A stretch of 64,000 bases of DNA, from positions 1-64,000 of the forward strand of contig CANOZK010000006.1 in NCBI GenBank assembly GCA_947571775.1, given 5' to 3'. Source of the stretch: an uncultured Lachnospiraceae bacterium. Lineage in GTDB: Bacteria > Bacillota > Clostridia > Lachnospirales > Lachnospiraceae. Both the position numbers and the translations under genes were made by a program. This document shows, in pieces, positions 45,480 to 54,700 of the stretch (its first letter is position 1; the number at the start of each line of letters is the position of its first letter). Below the pieces are notes generated by a model. It did no database searches. It saw only the letters and a program-made list of their open reading frames with translations, and was not told where the DNA came from.

Positions 45480-46176
45480 CTTGCACCTTTTGCTTTCTCA
45501 ATAACAAGACAGCCTGGTAGGCGGCCGCTTGCTCCGCAGCTTTTTTAGTATGTCCTTTTCCTTTCCCATATGTCTCCCCAGAGATTCGGACTTCCGCAAA
45601 AAAGCGCTTATCGTGATCCGGGCCGGTACACCCAGTCAGCACATATTTCGGAATTTTTCCCTGATCTTGAACAATCTCTTGCAGGACGGTTTTACTGTCA
45701 TAGAACAGGGATTTGTTTTCCAGATCGTTGAGGACAAAACGCAGGATGAACTCCCTGGCCTGCTCAATTCCCCCGTCCAGATAAATCGCTCCTATCACCG
45801 CTTCCAAAGCGTCGGAAGTAATCGAGTCCCGATCTCTTCCTCCAGTAAATTCTTCCCCTTTCCCTAGTAAAAGGAACTCCTGTAACTTAATGTCACGAGC
45901 CGACATGGCCAGGGACGGCTCGCAAACCATACTGGCCCTTTTTTTTGTCAGCTCTCCTTCCGCCATATCGGGATGCTGGCCAAACAAAAACTCACTGCTG
46001 ATCAGCTCTAAAACCGCATCCCCCAAAAATTCCAGTCGTTCGTTACATTTGCTTTTCCCCATTCTTTTTTCATTTGCATAAGAACTGTGCGTCAAAGCCT
46101 GCCGTAAAAGCTCTGGGTTCTGAAACTGGTATCCTGCAACTTCTTCTAATTTTTTTACATCTTTTATATTTCCCAT
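45460..46176 (-). CDS. rnc: Ribonuclease III
   Basis: Double-strand-specific endonuclease processing rRNA and mRNAs. The 238 residues have the catalytic domain with signature CNERLEFLGDAVLELI, a second acidic cluster SDALEAVIGAIYLDGG, and a C-terminal dsRNA-binding domain (about 163-235; KTVLQEIVQDQGKIPKYVL, GKGHTKKAAEQAAA). The start at 46176 has GGGAGG seven bases upstream; the 13 extra codons of the longer frame lie in the intergenic hairpin region. It overlaps smc by 20 bases. Confidence 0.97.
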   Translation of the reverse strand: MGNIKDVKKLEEVAGYQFQNPELLRQALTHSSYANEKRMGKSKCNERLEFLGDAVLELISSEFLFGQHPDMAEGELTKKRASMVCEPSLAMSARDIKLQEFLLLGKGEEFTGGRDRDSITSDALEAVIGAIYLDGGIEQAREFILRFVLNDLENKSLFYDSKTVLQEIVQDQGKIPKYVLTGCTGPDHDKRFFAEVRISGETYGKGKGHTKKAAEQAAAYQAVLLLRKQKVQDVSEKH

Positions 46177-46208
46177 AAGACGCCTCCCGTCTTTTTTAAA
46201 ACAAGGAA

Positions 46209-46234
46209 GAGGCACTGTCTTCCGACAGCGCCTC
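46209..46234 (-). terminator. Hairpin between acpP and rnc
   Basis: GAGGC-A-CTGTC and GACAG-C-GCCTC (one mismatch) form an 11-bp stem with loop TTCC, starting at the acpP stop; on the reverse strand TTCCTTGTTTT follows. A partial terminator would raise acpP expression over rnc-smc. Confidence 0.7.
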
Positions 46235-46464
46235 TACCCAATGACTCTTTTTATTTCTGCCACTGCATCACCCACAGACACGATCCGCTCTGTAGACTCA
46301 CTGTCAAATTCAATATCAAACTCTTCTTCAATCCCCATGATAATCTGGAACACATCCAGGGAATCGGCCCCCAGATCGTCTACAAACGCCGTGTCTTCCG
46401 TGATTTCATCGGCATCTATACTCAATACTTCCGCAATAATGAAGCACAGTTTTTCCAGTTCCAA
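46234..46464 (-). CDS. acpP: Acyl carrier protein
   Basis: A 76-residue acidic carrier for fatty acid synthesis. The phosphopantetheine attachment Ser35 lies in DDLGADSLDVFQI. Four-helix ACP pattern and length are standard. It follows plsX by 27 bases and is followed by a hairpin that may set its expression apart from rnc and smc. The N-terminus (MELEKLCFIIAEVL) lacks a typical FEKV but aligns as helix I. Confidence 0.96.
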   Translation of the reverse strand: MELEKLCFIIAEVLSIDADEITEDTAFVDDLGADSLDVFQIIMGIEEEFDIEFDSESTERIVSVGDAVAEIKRVIG

Positions 46465-46491
46465 GCTTTCACATCCCTTTTTATATACTGC

Positions 46492-47499
46492 TTATACTTG
46501 TGCAATATGTTCCTTGATCTTTCCGGCTATATCCTGACTTTTAAATTGCTCACACTGAAAAATGGCATTTTTGATCTCCGTTTCCGAAGCGCTTCCGTGG
46601 GTTTTTACCACCAGACCTTTTAGACCCAGAAGAGGCGCGCCGCCGTGGCTGCTGGCATCGAACGTCTTCAACGTCTCCTTCAGCGCAGGCTTTACCAGCA
46701 AAGCGCCCAGCTTACTGCGCAGCGACGACAGCATAGACTGTTTGATCTTAGACAACAGCGTAGCCCCCACTCCTTCGTAGAGCTTCAAAATAACATTTCC
46801 CACAAATGCCTCGCAGACAATCACATCTGCGGCCCCTGCCGGAATATCCCTGGCCTCAATGCTTCCCACAAAGTTGATGCCGGAGCATGCTTTCAGTAAG
46901 GGGAAGGTTTCCTTTACCAGAGCATTGCCCTTTTCCTCCTCCGCTCCGATATTCACAATAGCCACCTTCGGATTGCGGATACCAACCACGTTTTCCATGT
47001 AAATAGAACCCATTTTGGCAAACTGAACCAGATGGGACGGGCGGGCGTCCACATTGGCCCCACAGTCGATCAACAGGGAGACTCCTTTTGCCGTGGGAAT
47101 CAAAGGCGCCAGGGGAGCGCGCTCTACGCCCTTGATACGGCCTACGATAACTTGTCCTCCCACCAGAACAGCGCCTGTACTTCCCGATGAAACAAAAGCA
47201 TCTGCTTGTTCTTTGCGAACCAAAGTCTGTCCCACTACAATAGAAGAATCCTTTTTGGAGCGTATTGCAGCGACCGGAGGCTCCGCTGTCTCAATTACCT
47301 GGGAAGCCGCCACGATCTCCAAACGATCCTTGGGATATTCATACTTTTCCAGCTCTTTTTTGATCGTCTCCTCAACCCCGGCCAGATAAATGAAAATTTC
47401 CTTCTTCTCGTTTAAGGCGTCCACGGCCGCCTTTACTGGCACCGTCGGAGCATAGTCGCCGCCCATGGCATCGATGACCACCTTCACAAATTCTGGCAT
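46492..47499 (-). CDS. plsX: Phosphate acyltransferase PlsX
   Basis: Makes acyl-phosphate from acyl-ACP for phospholipid synthesis. The 335 residues begin VKVVIDAMGGDYAPTVPVKA, and have RKDSSI-like segment AIRSKKDSSIVVGQTLV, the SSGSTGAVL loop, and IDCGANVDARP. The start at 47499 has GGAGGGGG upstream. The gene sits between rpmF and acpP as in most Firmicutes. The usual fapR regulator is not adjacent. Confidence 0.97.
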   Translation of the reverse strand: MPEFVKVVIDAMGGDYAPTVPVKAAVDALNEKKEIFIYLAGVEETIKKELEKYEYPKDRLEIVAASQVIETAEPPVAAIRSKKDSSIVVGQTLVRKEQADAFVSSGSTGAVLVGGQVIVGRIKGVERAPLAPLIPTAKGVSLLIDCGANVDARPSHLVQFAKMGSIYMENVVGIRNPKVAIVNIGAEEEKGNALVKETFPLLKACSGINFVGSIEARDIPAGAADVIVCEAFVGNVILKLYEGVGATLLSKIKQSMLSSLRSKLGALLVKPALKETLKTFDASSHGGAPLLGLKGLVVKTHGSASETEIKNAIFQCEQFKSQDIAGKIKEHIAQV

Positions 47500-47587
47500 G
47501 TTTCCCCCTCCTTTCTGACTCAAGTTGATTGCTTCGTGCGCTGTATTTTGCAATCACACCTGTATTCACAAATATACTTATAGCAAA

Positions 47588-47620
47588 AAGCGGAAGAAGC
47601 CCGATCCGACCCTTCCGCTT
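47588..47620 (-). terminator. Hairpin between rpmF and plsX
   Basis: AAGCGGAAG and CTTCCGCTT form a 9-bp stem; on the reverse strand TTTTTGC follows. It probably ends part of the yceD-rpmF transcripts. Confidence 0.75.
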
Positions 47621-47628
47621 ATCTCCTC

Positions 47629-47808
47629 CTAATCAGCAGGAATAATCTCTCTTTTGTTATAGCTTCCGCAAGCTTTGCAAACTCTGTGGGGCATAGATAA
47701 TGCACCGCATTTGCTGCATTTAACCAGATTTGGGGCCTCCATTTTCCAGTTTGCCCGTCTTTTATCCCTTCTGGATTTTGACATTTTATTTTTTGGACAA
47801 ATAGACAT
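47629..47808 (-). CDS. rpmF: Ribosomal protein bL32
   Basis: A 59-residue 50S protein: MSICPKNKMSKSRRDKRRAN at the start, then a zinc ribbon formed by KCSKCGALSMPHRVC and KACG, ending EIIPAD. All four zinc Cys are kept (CxxC...CxxC), so this is the zinc-binding form. It starts two bases after yceD stops, the standard yceD-rpmF-plsX order. Confidence 0.97.
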   Translation of the reverse strand: MSICPKNKMSKSRRDKRRANWKMEAPNLVKCSKCGALSMPHRVCKACGSYNKREIIPAD

Positions 47809-47810
47809 CT

Positions 47811-48338
47811 TTACACCTCCTTATATTTGCTGAATATATCGCTAATCGCCGCCATACGCGGGTCCAAGCTTTTTCTGTCACAACCGCAGTCGCCGTGATT
47901 GAGATTCGCTCCGCACCGGCTGCAAAGACCTTTGCAATCCTCTTTGCACAAAACTCTCATCGGCCATTGGACCAGCAGTTCGTTGTAGGCCAATTGTTCC
48001 ACATCCAGCTCCGATCCTGTGATAAAATTACTCTCATCCAATTCCCGTACCCGTTCGCCATCCAGTCTTTTCATATCTACTTCCCGAGAAATCACCAATG
48101 GGAACGAAATTTCCACTTCTTCCAGGCATCTTCCACATGGAATCCTTGCGGATACTTTACAGCTTCCTTCTATTTTAATAACCTGGCTGCCTGTGTTGGC
48201 AATGTCCAGAATCACCGGACTTTTCTCAGACAAAACAAAATGCTCAGTCCCAACCTTCATAACCTCCCGCTCCAGAGGAACTTCTCGGTGCAGGGCCTGG
48301 CCATCTTCCAATAGAATCTCTGCTAATTGAATGCGCAT
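47811..48338 (-). CDS. yceD: YceD/DUF177 family protein
   Basis: A 175-residue protein of the DUF177 family, linked in plants and bacteria to 23S rRNA accumulation (family knowledge). It shows the central CxxC-type site RIPCGRCLEEVEISFPLVIS and a C-terminal Cys-rich tail LCKEDCKGLCSRCGANLN with CGCD. It is immediately upstream of rpmF (two-base gap), the almost universal neighbour. First gene of the yceD-rpmF-plsX-acpP series. Confidence 0.93.
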   Translation of the reverse strand: MRIQLAEILLEDGQALHREVPLEREVMKVGTEHFVLSEKSPVILDIANTGSQVIKIEGSCKVSARIPCGRCLEEVEISFPLVISREVDMKRLDGERVRELDESNFITGSELDVEQLAYNELLVQWPMRVLCKEDCKGLCSRCGANLNHGDCGCDRKSLDPRMAAISDIFSKYKEV

Positions 48339-48503
48339 AACTTTCTCCTAACTACACTTTATGAATTATAACTTCCGTAAGCTCATTTGTCAACCGAATT
48401 TTCTTGCTATTCAAAAGAAACGCCGCATTCTCCCCTTTATTTACTGTCACAGTCTGCCGGGCGGACATACAATAAGATTAAACAGATTCTAGGAGTAACG
48501 ATT

Positions 48504-49367
48504 ATGATATATGTTTGTATCAGTATCTTCTTTCTCGCGGTTCTTATATTGGACTGTTTTCTAGTGTATCAAAAGTCGTGCGCCATTCACAATGTGCGCC
48601 GGCTGTGCATGGAAGAAAAAGTTCAAATGCTTTCCAAACTGATTGAGCCTATGGGATTTGCCTATGATCCGAAGCAGGATATCTTCCTCTCCCGGACAGA
48701 CGCTTGGCAGCGTGATTATGGCTATTCGTCCCTGTTTGACCGCACCGCGCCTTTTTTTCAAATGGTGTTCGACTGTGAACCCATTTATTTTGACTACGAA
48801 GGAAAGACGTGGATGATTGAATTATGGAAGGGACAGTATGGAATCAATACGGGCTGTGAATTGGGGATTTACCAGGCGGATGCTCTTTTGTCCTCCTCAG
48901 AAAGAAAACGCTTTCATTTCCATGCAATCACAGATGAGGAGATGCTGCCTGTCCACATTGATTTTCATAAAAAGGGCCGACTGCTTTTTACCTTATCCGA
49001 ACGCCACTGGTGGCTGGCCGGGTTTTGTATGGGATTGTTCTCCCAGCCGCGGCAGCTCCAGATGCGTATTTCCATCGAATTTCCAAATCTGCGCATGGCG
49101 TGCGCTTTCACAGATGCGCTTCTGGAAAACAGCCACCGCCCGGACACCGTCTACGCAGACGGCCGAATCATAACGTTTTGTTTTGACATCCCGACAACCG
49201 CCCAGCCGCAGCAGCGTTTCCGAATCCGCTGTGCCCTGTCGCAGTGGAAAAACCGCCTGCTATGTAGGATTTACCGCTGGATCACACGTCCGTTTCACAA
49301 AAACATCGACCGGCTGCTCTATCTATATCATTATCTGCCGTTCGCTTTTCGTAAGCTGCTGCCATGA
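48504..49367 (+). CDS. Membrane-anchored DUF4474-like protein
   Basis: A 287-residue protein with one N-terminal membrane helix (MIYVCISIFFLAVLILDCFL) followed by a domain that resembles DUF4474. The core CEPIYFDYEGKTWMIELWKG and QYGINTGCELGIYQAD is the most distinctive part, and the C-terminal third is basic. The reaction is unknown; the conserved aromatic/acidic core suggests an enzyme or ligand pocket. The start at 48504 is 11 bases from AGGAG. Its stop overlaps the next start by four bases (ATGA), so it is coupled to the phosphoesterase and the two probably work together. I am fairly sure of the family, unsure of the role. Confidence 0.75.
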   Translation: MIYVCISIFFLAVLILDCFLVYQKSCAIHNVRRLCMEEKVQMLSKLIEPMGFAYDPKQDIFLSRTDAWQRDYGYSSLFDRTAPFFQMVFDCEPIYFDYEGKTWMIELWKGQYGINTGCELGIYQADALLSSSERKRFHFHAITDEEMLPVHIDFHKKGRLLFTLSERHWWLAGFCMGLFSQPRQLQMRISIEFPNLRMACAFTDALLENSHRPDTVYADGRIITFCFDIPTTAQPQQRFRIRCALSQWKNRLLCRIYRWITRPFHKNIDRLLYLYHYLPFAFRKLLP

Positions 49368-50218
49368 ACGACGACCGGCGACTGCAAAAAGCGTTTTGCA
49401 ACGCCCCGCGGCTCCCGCTCTCCAATCATTCCAAATATGTATTGATCAGTGACTGCCACCGGGGATGCGGCAATTCCAACGATAATTTTCTGAAAAACCA
49501 GCACTTGTATTTTGCGGCGCTGGAGTACTATTACAAACAGGGATATACTTATATTGAACTGGGGGATGGTGACGAGCTCTGGGAAAATCGTTCCATGGAG
49601 CCGATTATCGAAGCCCATCGGCATGTATTCGATCTGCTGGCGAAATTTTACCGGGAAAAAAGGCTTTATCTATTATACGGAAACCACGATATTGTAAAAA
49701 AGTCCCCCCGGAAAGCAAAGCAGTGGTTTGCCAAAGAATTTCCCGGAATCACCTTTTATTCTGGAATCATCTTAAAAGATCGGGAACACCAAAAAGATAT
49801 TTATCTGACCCATGGCCACCAGACGGATTTCTTAAACAGCAACCTATGGAGAATCAGCCGTTTTCTCGTCCGGTACGTATGGGGGCCTGCGGAACGGCTT
49901 GGCTTTTTGGACCCCACCAGCGCCGCCAAAAACAATAAGCGGAAACGCCGGGCAGAAGAAAAGCTCACCGACTGGGCCAGAAAAAAAGAACATATCTTGA
50001 TCACCGGACATACGCACCGCCCAATGATCGGGACGGTGGACGCCCCCTACTGCAATACGGGAAGCTGCGTCCATCCAAGCTGTATCACCTGCATCGAAAT
50101 CCGCCGCCGCTGTATGACCCTTGTAAAATGGAGTGTGGACGTCAAAGCAGATCGGAGTCTTTATGTCCGGCGGGAAGTGCTGGCGGACTCCATCTGCATT
50201 CGTGAATATATCGTTTGA
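49364..50218 (+). CDS. Calcineurin-like metallophosphoesterase
   Basis: A 284-residue metal-dependent phosphoesterase. Metal ligands appear in order: ISDCHRG (Asp-x-His), ELGDGDE, YGNHDI, a His in LTHGHQTDF, and GHTHRPM. It has no signal peptide. Substrates in the family range from nucleotides to UDP-sugars and phospholipids, so none is assigned. Its start codon overlaps the stop of the membrane DUF4474-like gene, suggesting membrane recruitment through that partner. The C-terminal part contains Cys-rich stretches (NTGSCVHPSCITCIE). Confidence 0.88.
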   Translation: MNDDRRLQKAFCNAPRLPLSNHSKYVLISDCHRGCGNSNDNFLKNQHLYFAALEYYYKQGYTYIELGDGDELWENRSMEPIIEAHRHVFDLLAKFYREKRLYLLYGNHDIVKKSPRKAKQWFAKEFPGITFYSGIILKDREHQKDIYLTHGHQTDFLNSNLWRISRFLVRYVWGPAERLGFLDPTSAAKNNKRKRRAEEKLTDWARKKEHILITGHTHRPMIGTVDAPYCNTGSCVHPSCITCIEIRRRCMTLVKWSVDVKADRSLYVRREVLADSICIREYIV

Positions 50219-50295
50219 AGCTTGCCTCTGACAATCACTTTATGGTATGATTGAGCCATTCTTTTGTACACGAAACGAAAACGGAGGTAACGCAT

Positions 50296-51717
50296 ATGAA
50301 TCCCACTGTTCTGCTGCCCGCAGACTTCCAGACCCGTATGCAATCTATGCTGGGCCCGGAATATCCGTCCTTTCTCGCCAGCTACGAAAAGCCGCGCAGG
50401 AACGGGCTTCGCATCAATTCCCAGAAAATCTCCCCAGAGGCTTTCCGAAAAATTTCCCCGTTCCCGCTGGAACCAATCCCCTGGACCAAAAACGGTTTCT
50501 TCTACCCGCCGGACGCGCGTCCGGCGCAGCATCCCTTTTACCGCTGCGGCTTATATTATTTGCAGGAACCAAGCGCCATGACTCCAGCTTCCTTTCTTCC
50601 CGTCCAGCCTGGCGACCGGGTGCTGGATCTGTGCGCGGCTCCCGGCGGAAAGGCTACGGAATTGGGCGCCCGTTTAAAGGGACAAGGACTTCTGGCAGCC
50701 AACGACGCAAGCGGTGCCCGCGCAAAAGCTCTTTTGCGAAATCTGGAATTATTCGGCGTCTCCAACGGATTTGTCACCAACGAAAGCCCCGATCGGTTAG
50801 CCGCCTCCTTCCCGGAATTCTTTGACAAAATCCTGGTGGATGCTCCCTGCTCCGGGGAAGGCATGTTCCGCAAAGAGACTGCCGCCGGAAAAACCTGGAG
50901 TCTGGAAAAATCGGATTCCTGCGCCAAATTGCAGCGGGAAATTTTAACGCAGGCCGTCCATATGCTCTCCCCCGGCGGTCTGCTGATGTACTCCACCTGC
51001 ACCTTTGCCCCTGTCGAAAACGAAGGGGCGGTTTCTTATGTGCTGGAACAATTTCCAGAAATGGATTTGCTGAAGCTTCCGCAGGAATATGGCTTTTCTC
51101 CTGGCAATCCCCTGTGGGGAAATGGAGACTTTCGTCTGACCCGCTGTTTGCGCTTGTGGCCTCACCGCTGCCAGGGAGAAGGACATTTTCTGGCACTTTT
51201 TCAAAAAGAGAAATCTTTAGAAAAACGCCCCCTTTCCTCCAAGCCCTCCAAGCCAAAAAAGGGCGGCAAAATCTCCCGCCCCCAAATGCTTTTATTAGAA
51301 AATTTCTTTGAGCCGCTGCTGCCCTGCCTGCCCGCCTTCTCTTGGGAACAGGTGGAAATCCGATCCGAAAAGGTCTATCTGCTCCCGGAAGGACTGCCCC
51401 CGCTTCCAAAGCTCAAAGGGCTTCATTTCCTGAGAAACGGCCTGTTTCTGGGCGAGCTGAAGAAAAACCGCTTTGAGCCAAGCCAGCCGCTGGCGCTCTC
51501 TCTGACTGGCCAGCCGCCGGCCCGTCTGGATCTTTCTAGTTCGGACGCCCGGATTGCGCAATATCTGCAAGGACAAGCCATCCCTGCTGCCCCCGGCGAA
51601 TCTGCCACAGACTCTGGGTGGACGCTGCTCTGTGTTGACAGTTTCCCGCTGGGCTGGGGCAAGCTGGCGGGCGGATTATTCAAAAATAAATATCCCGCTG
51701 GCTGGCGGTGCCGATAA
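50296..51717 (+). CDS. 16S/23S rRNA m5C methyltransferase, RsmF/NOL1-NOP2-Sun family
   Basis: A 473-residue SAM-dependent RNA cytosine-C5 methyltransferase. The Rossmann core has VLDLCAAPGGKATELG, the catalytic motif VDAPCSGEGMFRK and the second Cys in YSTCTFAPVENE. A C-terminal extension of about 170 residues contains the RsmF-like and PUA-like region (HFLRNGLFLGELKKNRFEPS). The start at 50296 follows GGAGG. The target base is not known, though clostridial homologues are annotated RsmF. It converges on purL with only five bases between stops. Confidence 0.92.
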   Translation: MNPTVLLPADFQTRMQSMLGPEYPSFLASYEKPRRNGLRINSQKISPEAFRKISPFPLEPIPWTKNGFFYPPDARPAQHPFYRCGLYYLQEPSAMTPASFLPVQPGDRVLDLCAAPGGKATELGARLKGQGLLAANDASGARAKALLRNLELFGVSNGFVTNESPDRLAASFPEFFDKILVDAPCSGEGMFRKETAAGKTWSLEKSDSCAKLQREILTQAVHMLSPGGLLMYSTCTFAPVENEGAVSYVLEQFPEMDLLKLPQEYGFSPGNPLWGNGDFRLTRCLRLWPHRCQGEGHFLALFQKEKSLEKRPLSSKPSKPKKGGKISRPQMLLLENFFEPLLPCLPAFSWEQVEIRSEKVYLLPEGLPPLPKLKGLHFLRNGLFLGELKKNRFEPSQPLALSLTGQPPARLDLSSSDARIAQYLQGQAIPAAPGESATDSGWTLLCVDSFPLGWGKLAGGLFKNKYPAGWRCR

Positions 51718-51722
51718 TTTTA

Positions 51723-54700
51723 TCAGAAATAGTCCACCCCGGACTCAAAGATCTGCATATCCTGCTCCCCATAAATATTGACTGCCACGCCGTCACCGCG
51801 TCGTTCGCTGTGGGCCATTTTGCCCAGCACCCTTCCGTCGGGGCTTAGGATGCCCTCAATGGCGCAGTAAGAACCGTTTACATTCCATTCTTCATCCATG
51901 GAGATCTCTCCGTTTGAGTCGCAGTACCGGGTCGCCACCTGGCCATTTGCAAACAGCTTTTCCAGCCACTGCGGATTTGCCACAAACCGTCCCTCTCCAT
52001 GGGAAGCCGGATTGCAGTAAACGCCGCCCAGCTTTGCCTTAGACAGCCAGGGGGAGCGATCCGATACGACTTTCGTATAAACCATCTTGGAAATATGGCG
52101 GCCGATGGTATTGTAAGTAAGCGTGGGGGAGTCTTCGGTCTGCCCCGCAATTTTTCCATAAGGCACCAGACCCAATTTGATCAACGCCTGGAAGCCGTTG
52201 CAGATTCCCAGCGCCAGCCCGTCTCTTTCGTCCAGGAGCCTCTGGACTGCTTCCCGGATTTTCTCATTTTGGAAAGCCGTCGCAAAGAATTTGGCGGATC
52301 CATCCGGCTCATCCCCTGCGGAAAAGCCCCCTGGGAACATAATCATCTGGGCCTGGCCGATGGCCTGCTCAAACTCGGTTACGGAATCCCGGATATCTGT
52401 GGGCGTCAAGTTTTTGAACACTCGTGTGATTACCTTCGCCCCTGCCCGCTCAAAAGCCCTGGCGCTGTCGTACTCACAATTTGTCCCTGGAAATACTGGG
52501 ATAAATACCGTGGGCTGGCCGATTTTATGGGTGCAGATCTGCACATCCGGCGCATGATACAGCTCATCTTGGTGAATGGCTTCTGTGTCTGTCCCGGATT
52601 TGCTCTTAAAGACTCCTTCCAAAGTCCCTTTCCAGGCATCCAAAGCCTCGTCCAGAGGAATCTGTACGCTGCCGTACTCGATGGCTGCTGTATCCGTCAC
52701 CTCTCCGATTTCCGTATAGGTAACGGCCAGCTGATTCAGCTTGCCCTCTGGCACCTCACAGATCAAATCCCCAAATCCTGGCGCAAACAAATCCCTGGCG
52801 TCCACAGAATGTTCGATTTTCACACCCATTTTGTTGCCGAATGCCATTTTACTGATTGCTGGGGCTATGCCGTTTCTGCCCAGCGCATAGGCGGAGATAA
52901 CCCTACCCTCCTGCATATCCTGATGCAGTTTTGCATATTGTTCCATCAGCGCAGGGTAATCCGGCAAATCAAAGGCGTCTTTGGGCGCGCGCAGCCATAC
53001 CAATTTGCTGCCTGCCCGTTTCAATTCGGGCGTTACCACATCTTTTTGTTTTGCCACATCTACGGCAAAGGATACCAGCGTTGGCGGCACGTCGATTTGA
53101 TTGAAAGTCCCGGACATACTGTCTTTTCCACCAATAGAGGGAAGTCCAAATCCAAGCTGCGCCGTATAAGCTCCCAGCAGAGCCGAGAGCGGCTGGCTCC
53201 AACGGTGCGGGTCTTCGGTCATACGGCGGAAATATTCTTGGAATGTAAACCGGATTTTCTGGTAATCGCCCCCGCAGGCTACGATCCGGGCGACCGATTC
53301 CACTACTGCATAGACCGCCCCGTGGTATGGGCTCCAACTGGATAGATAGGGGTCAAATCCATAGCTCATCATGGTCACAGTCTGGGTAGTGCCCTGAGAA
53401 ACCGGAACCTTTGCAATCATGGACTGTGTTTCTGTCAGTTGATATTTTCCGCCATAAGGCATCAATACCGAGCCTGCCCCGATGGAGCCGTCAAACATTT
53501 CCACCAGACCTTTTTGAGAGCACTCATTCAAATCCGATAAAACAGACAGCCATTTTTTCTTTACATCAGAAACCGCTTCTCTTTTGGCAAACAGATTCCC
53601 CTCCCGGTTGGGAATGTCCACAGACACCTGCGCTTCCTGGCGTGCTCCGTTGGTATCCAAAAACGCTCTGGAAATATTGACAATCTCGTCGCCTCTCCAG
53701 GTCAGCACCAGCCTTGGTTCCTCGGTCACTTCCGCCACGCAGACGGCCTCCAGGTTTTCTTCCCTGGCAAAATCTAATAATAGATTCACATCTTTTGGAT
53801 CCACCAGCACGGCCATCCGTTCCTGAGATTCGGAGATGGCGATCTCCGTACCGTCCAATCCGGCATATTTTTTCGGCACTTTATCCAGATCCACCCGAAG
53901 TCCCTCCGCCAGCTCGCCGATGGCTACGGACACGCCGCCGGCGCCGAAATCGTTGCATTTTTTGATAATTCTACTGACTTCTTCCCTTCGGAACATCCGC
54001 TGGATCTTCCGCTCTGTGGGGGCATTTCCCTTTTGAACTTCCGCTCCGCAAGTTTCGATGGAATTCTCGGTGTGTACCTTGGAAGAACCGGTCGCGCCTC
54101 CGCAGCCGTCCCTTCCCGTCCGGCCGCCCAGAAGAATGATTACATCCCCCGGCTTGGGCGTTTCCCGAATCACTCCCCGGCGGGGCGCCGCTCCCAGCAC
54201 GGCTCCGATTTCCATTCGTTTTGCCACATAATTCGGATGGTAAATTTCCTTGACATAACCCGTCGCCAGCCCGATCTGGTTACCATAGGAGCTGTACCCG
54301 GAAGCTGCGCCGCGCACCAGCTTCTTCTGCGGCAGTTTGCCCTTTAACGTATCTTTGACCGACACCGTCGGATCTGCCGCCCCGGTCACGCGCATAGCCT
54401 GGTACACATAAGTACGCCCGGAGAGCGGATCACGGATGGCGCCGCCCAGACAGGTAGCTGCCCCGCCGAAGGGCTCGATCTCTGTGGGATGGTTGTGGGT
54501 TTCGTTTTTAAAATTGATCAGCCATTCTTCCTCTTTTCCATCTACATCCACAGGTACGACGATGCTGCAAGCGTTGATCTCGTCCGACTCTTCCTGGTCG
54601 GCCAGCTTGCCCTGCGCTTTTAACTTCTTCATCGCCAGAAGCGCCAGATCCATGAGGCAGACAGGCTTGTCCTTTTTCCCCTCATAAAGCTTTGCGCGAT

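Noticed and set aside
51999..53345. Plus-strand frame of 448 codons inside purL
   Set aside because: It is the antisense of conserved PurL motifs; the length reflects codon bias, and no start signal or family match is seen.
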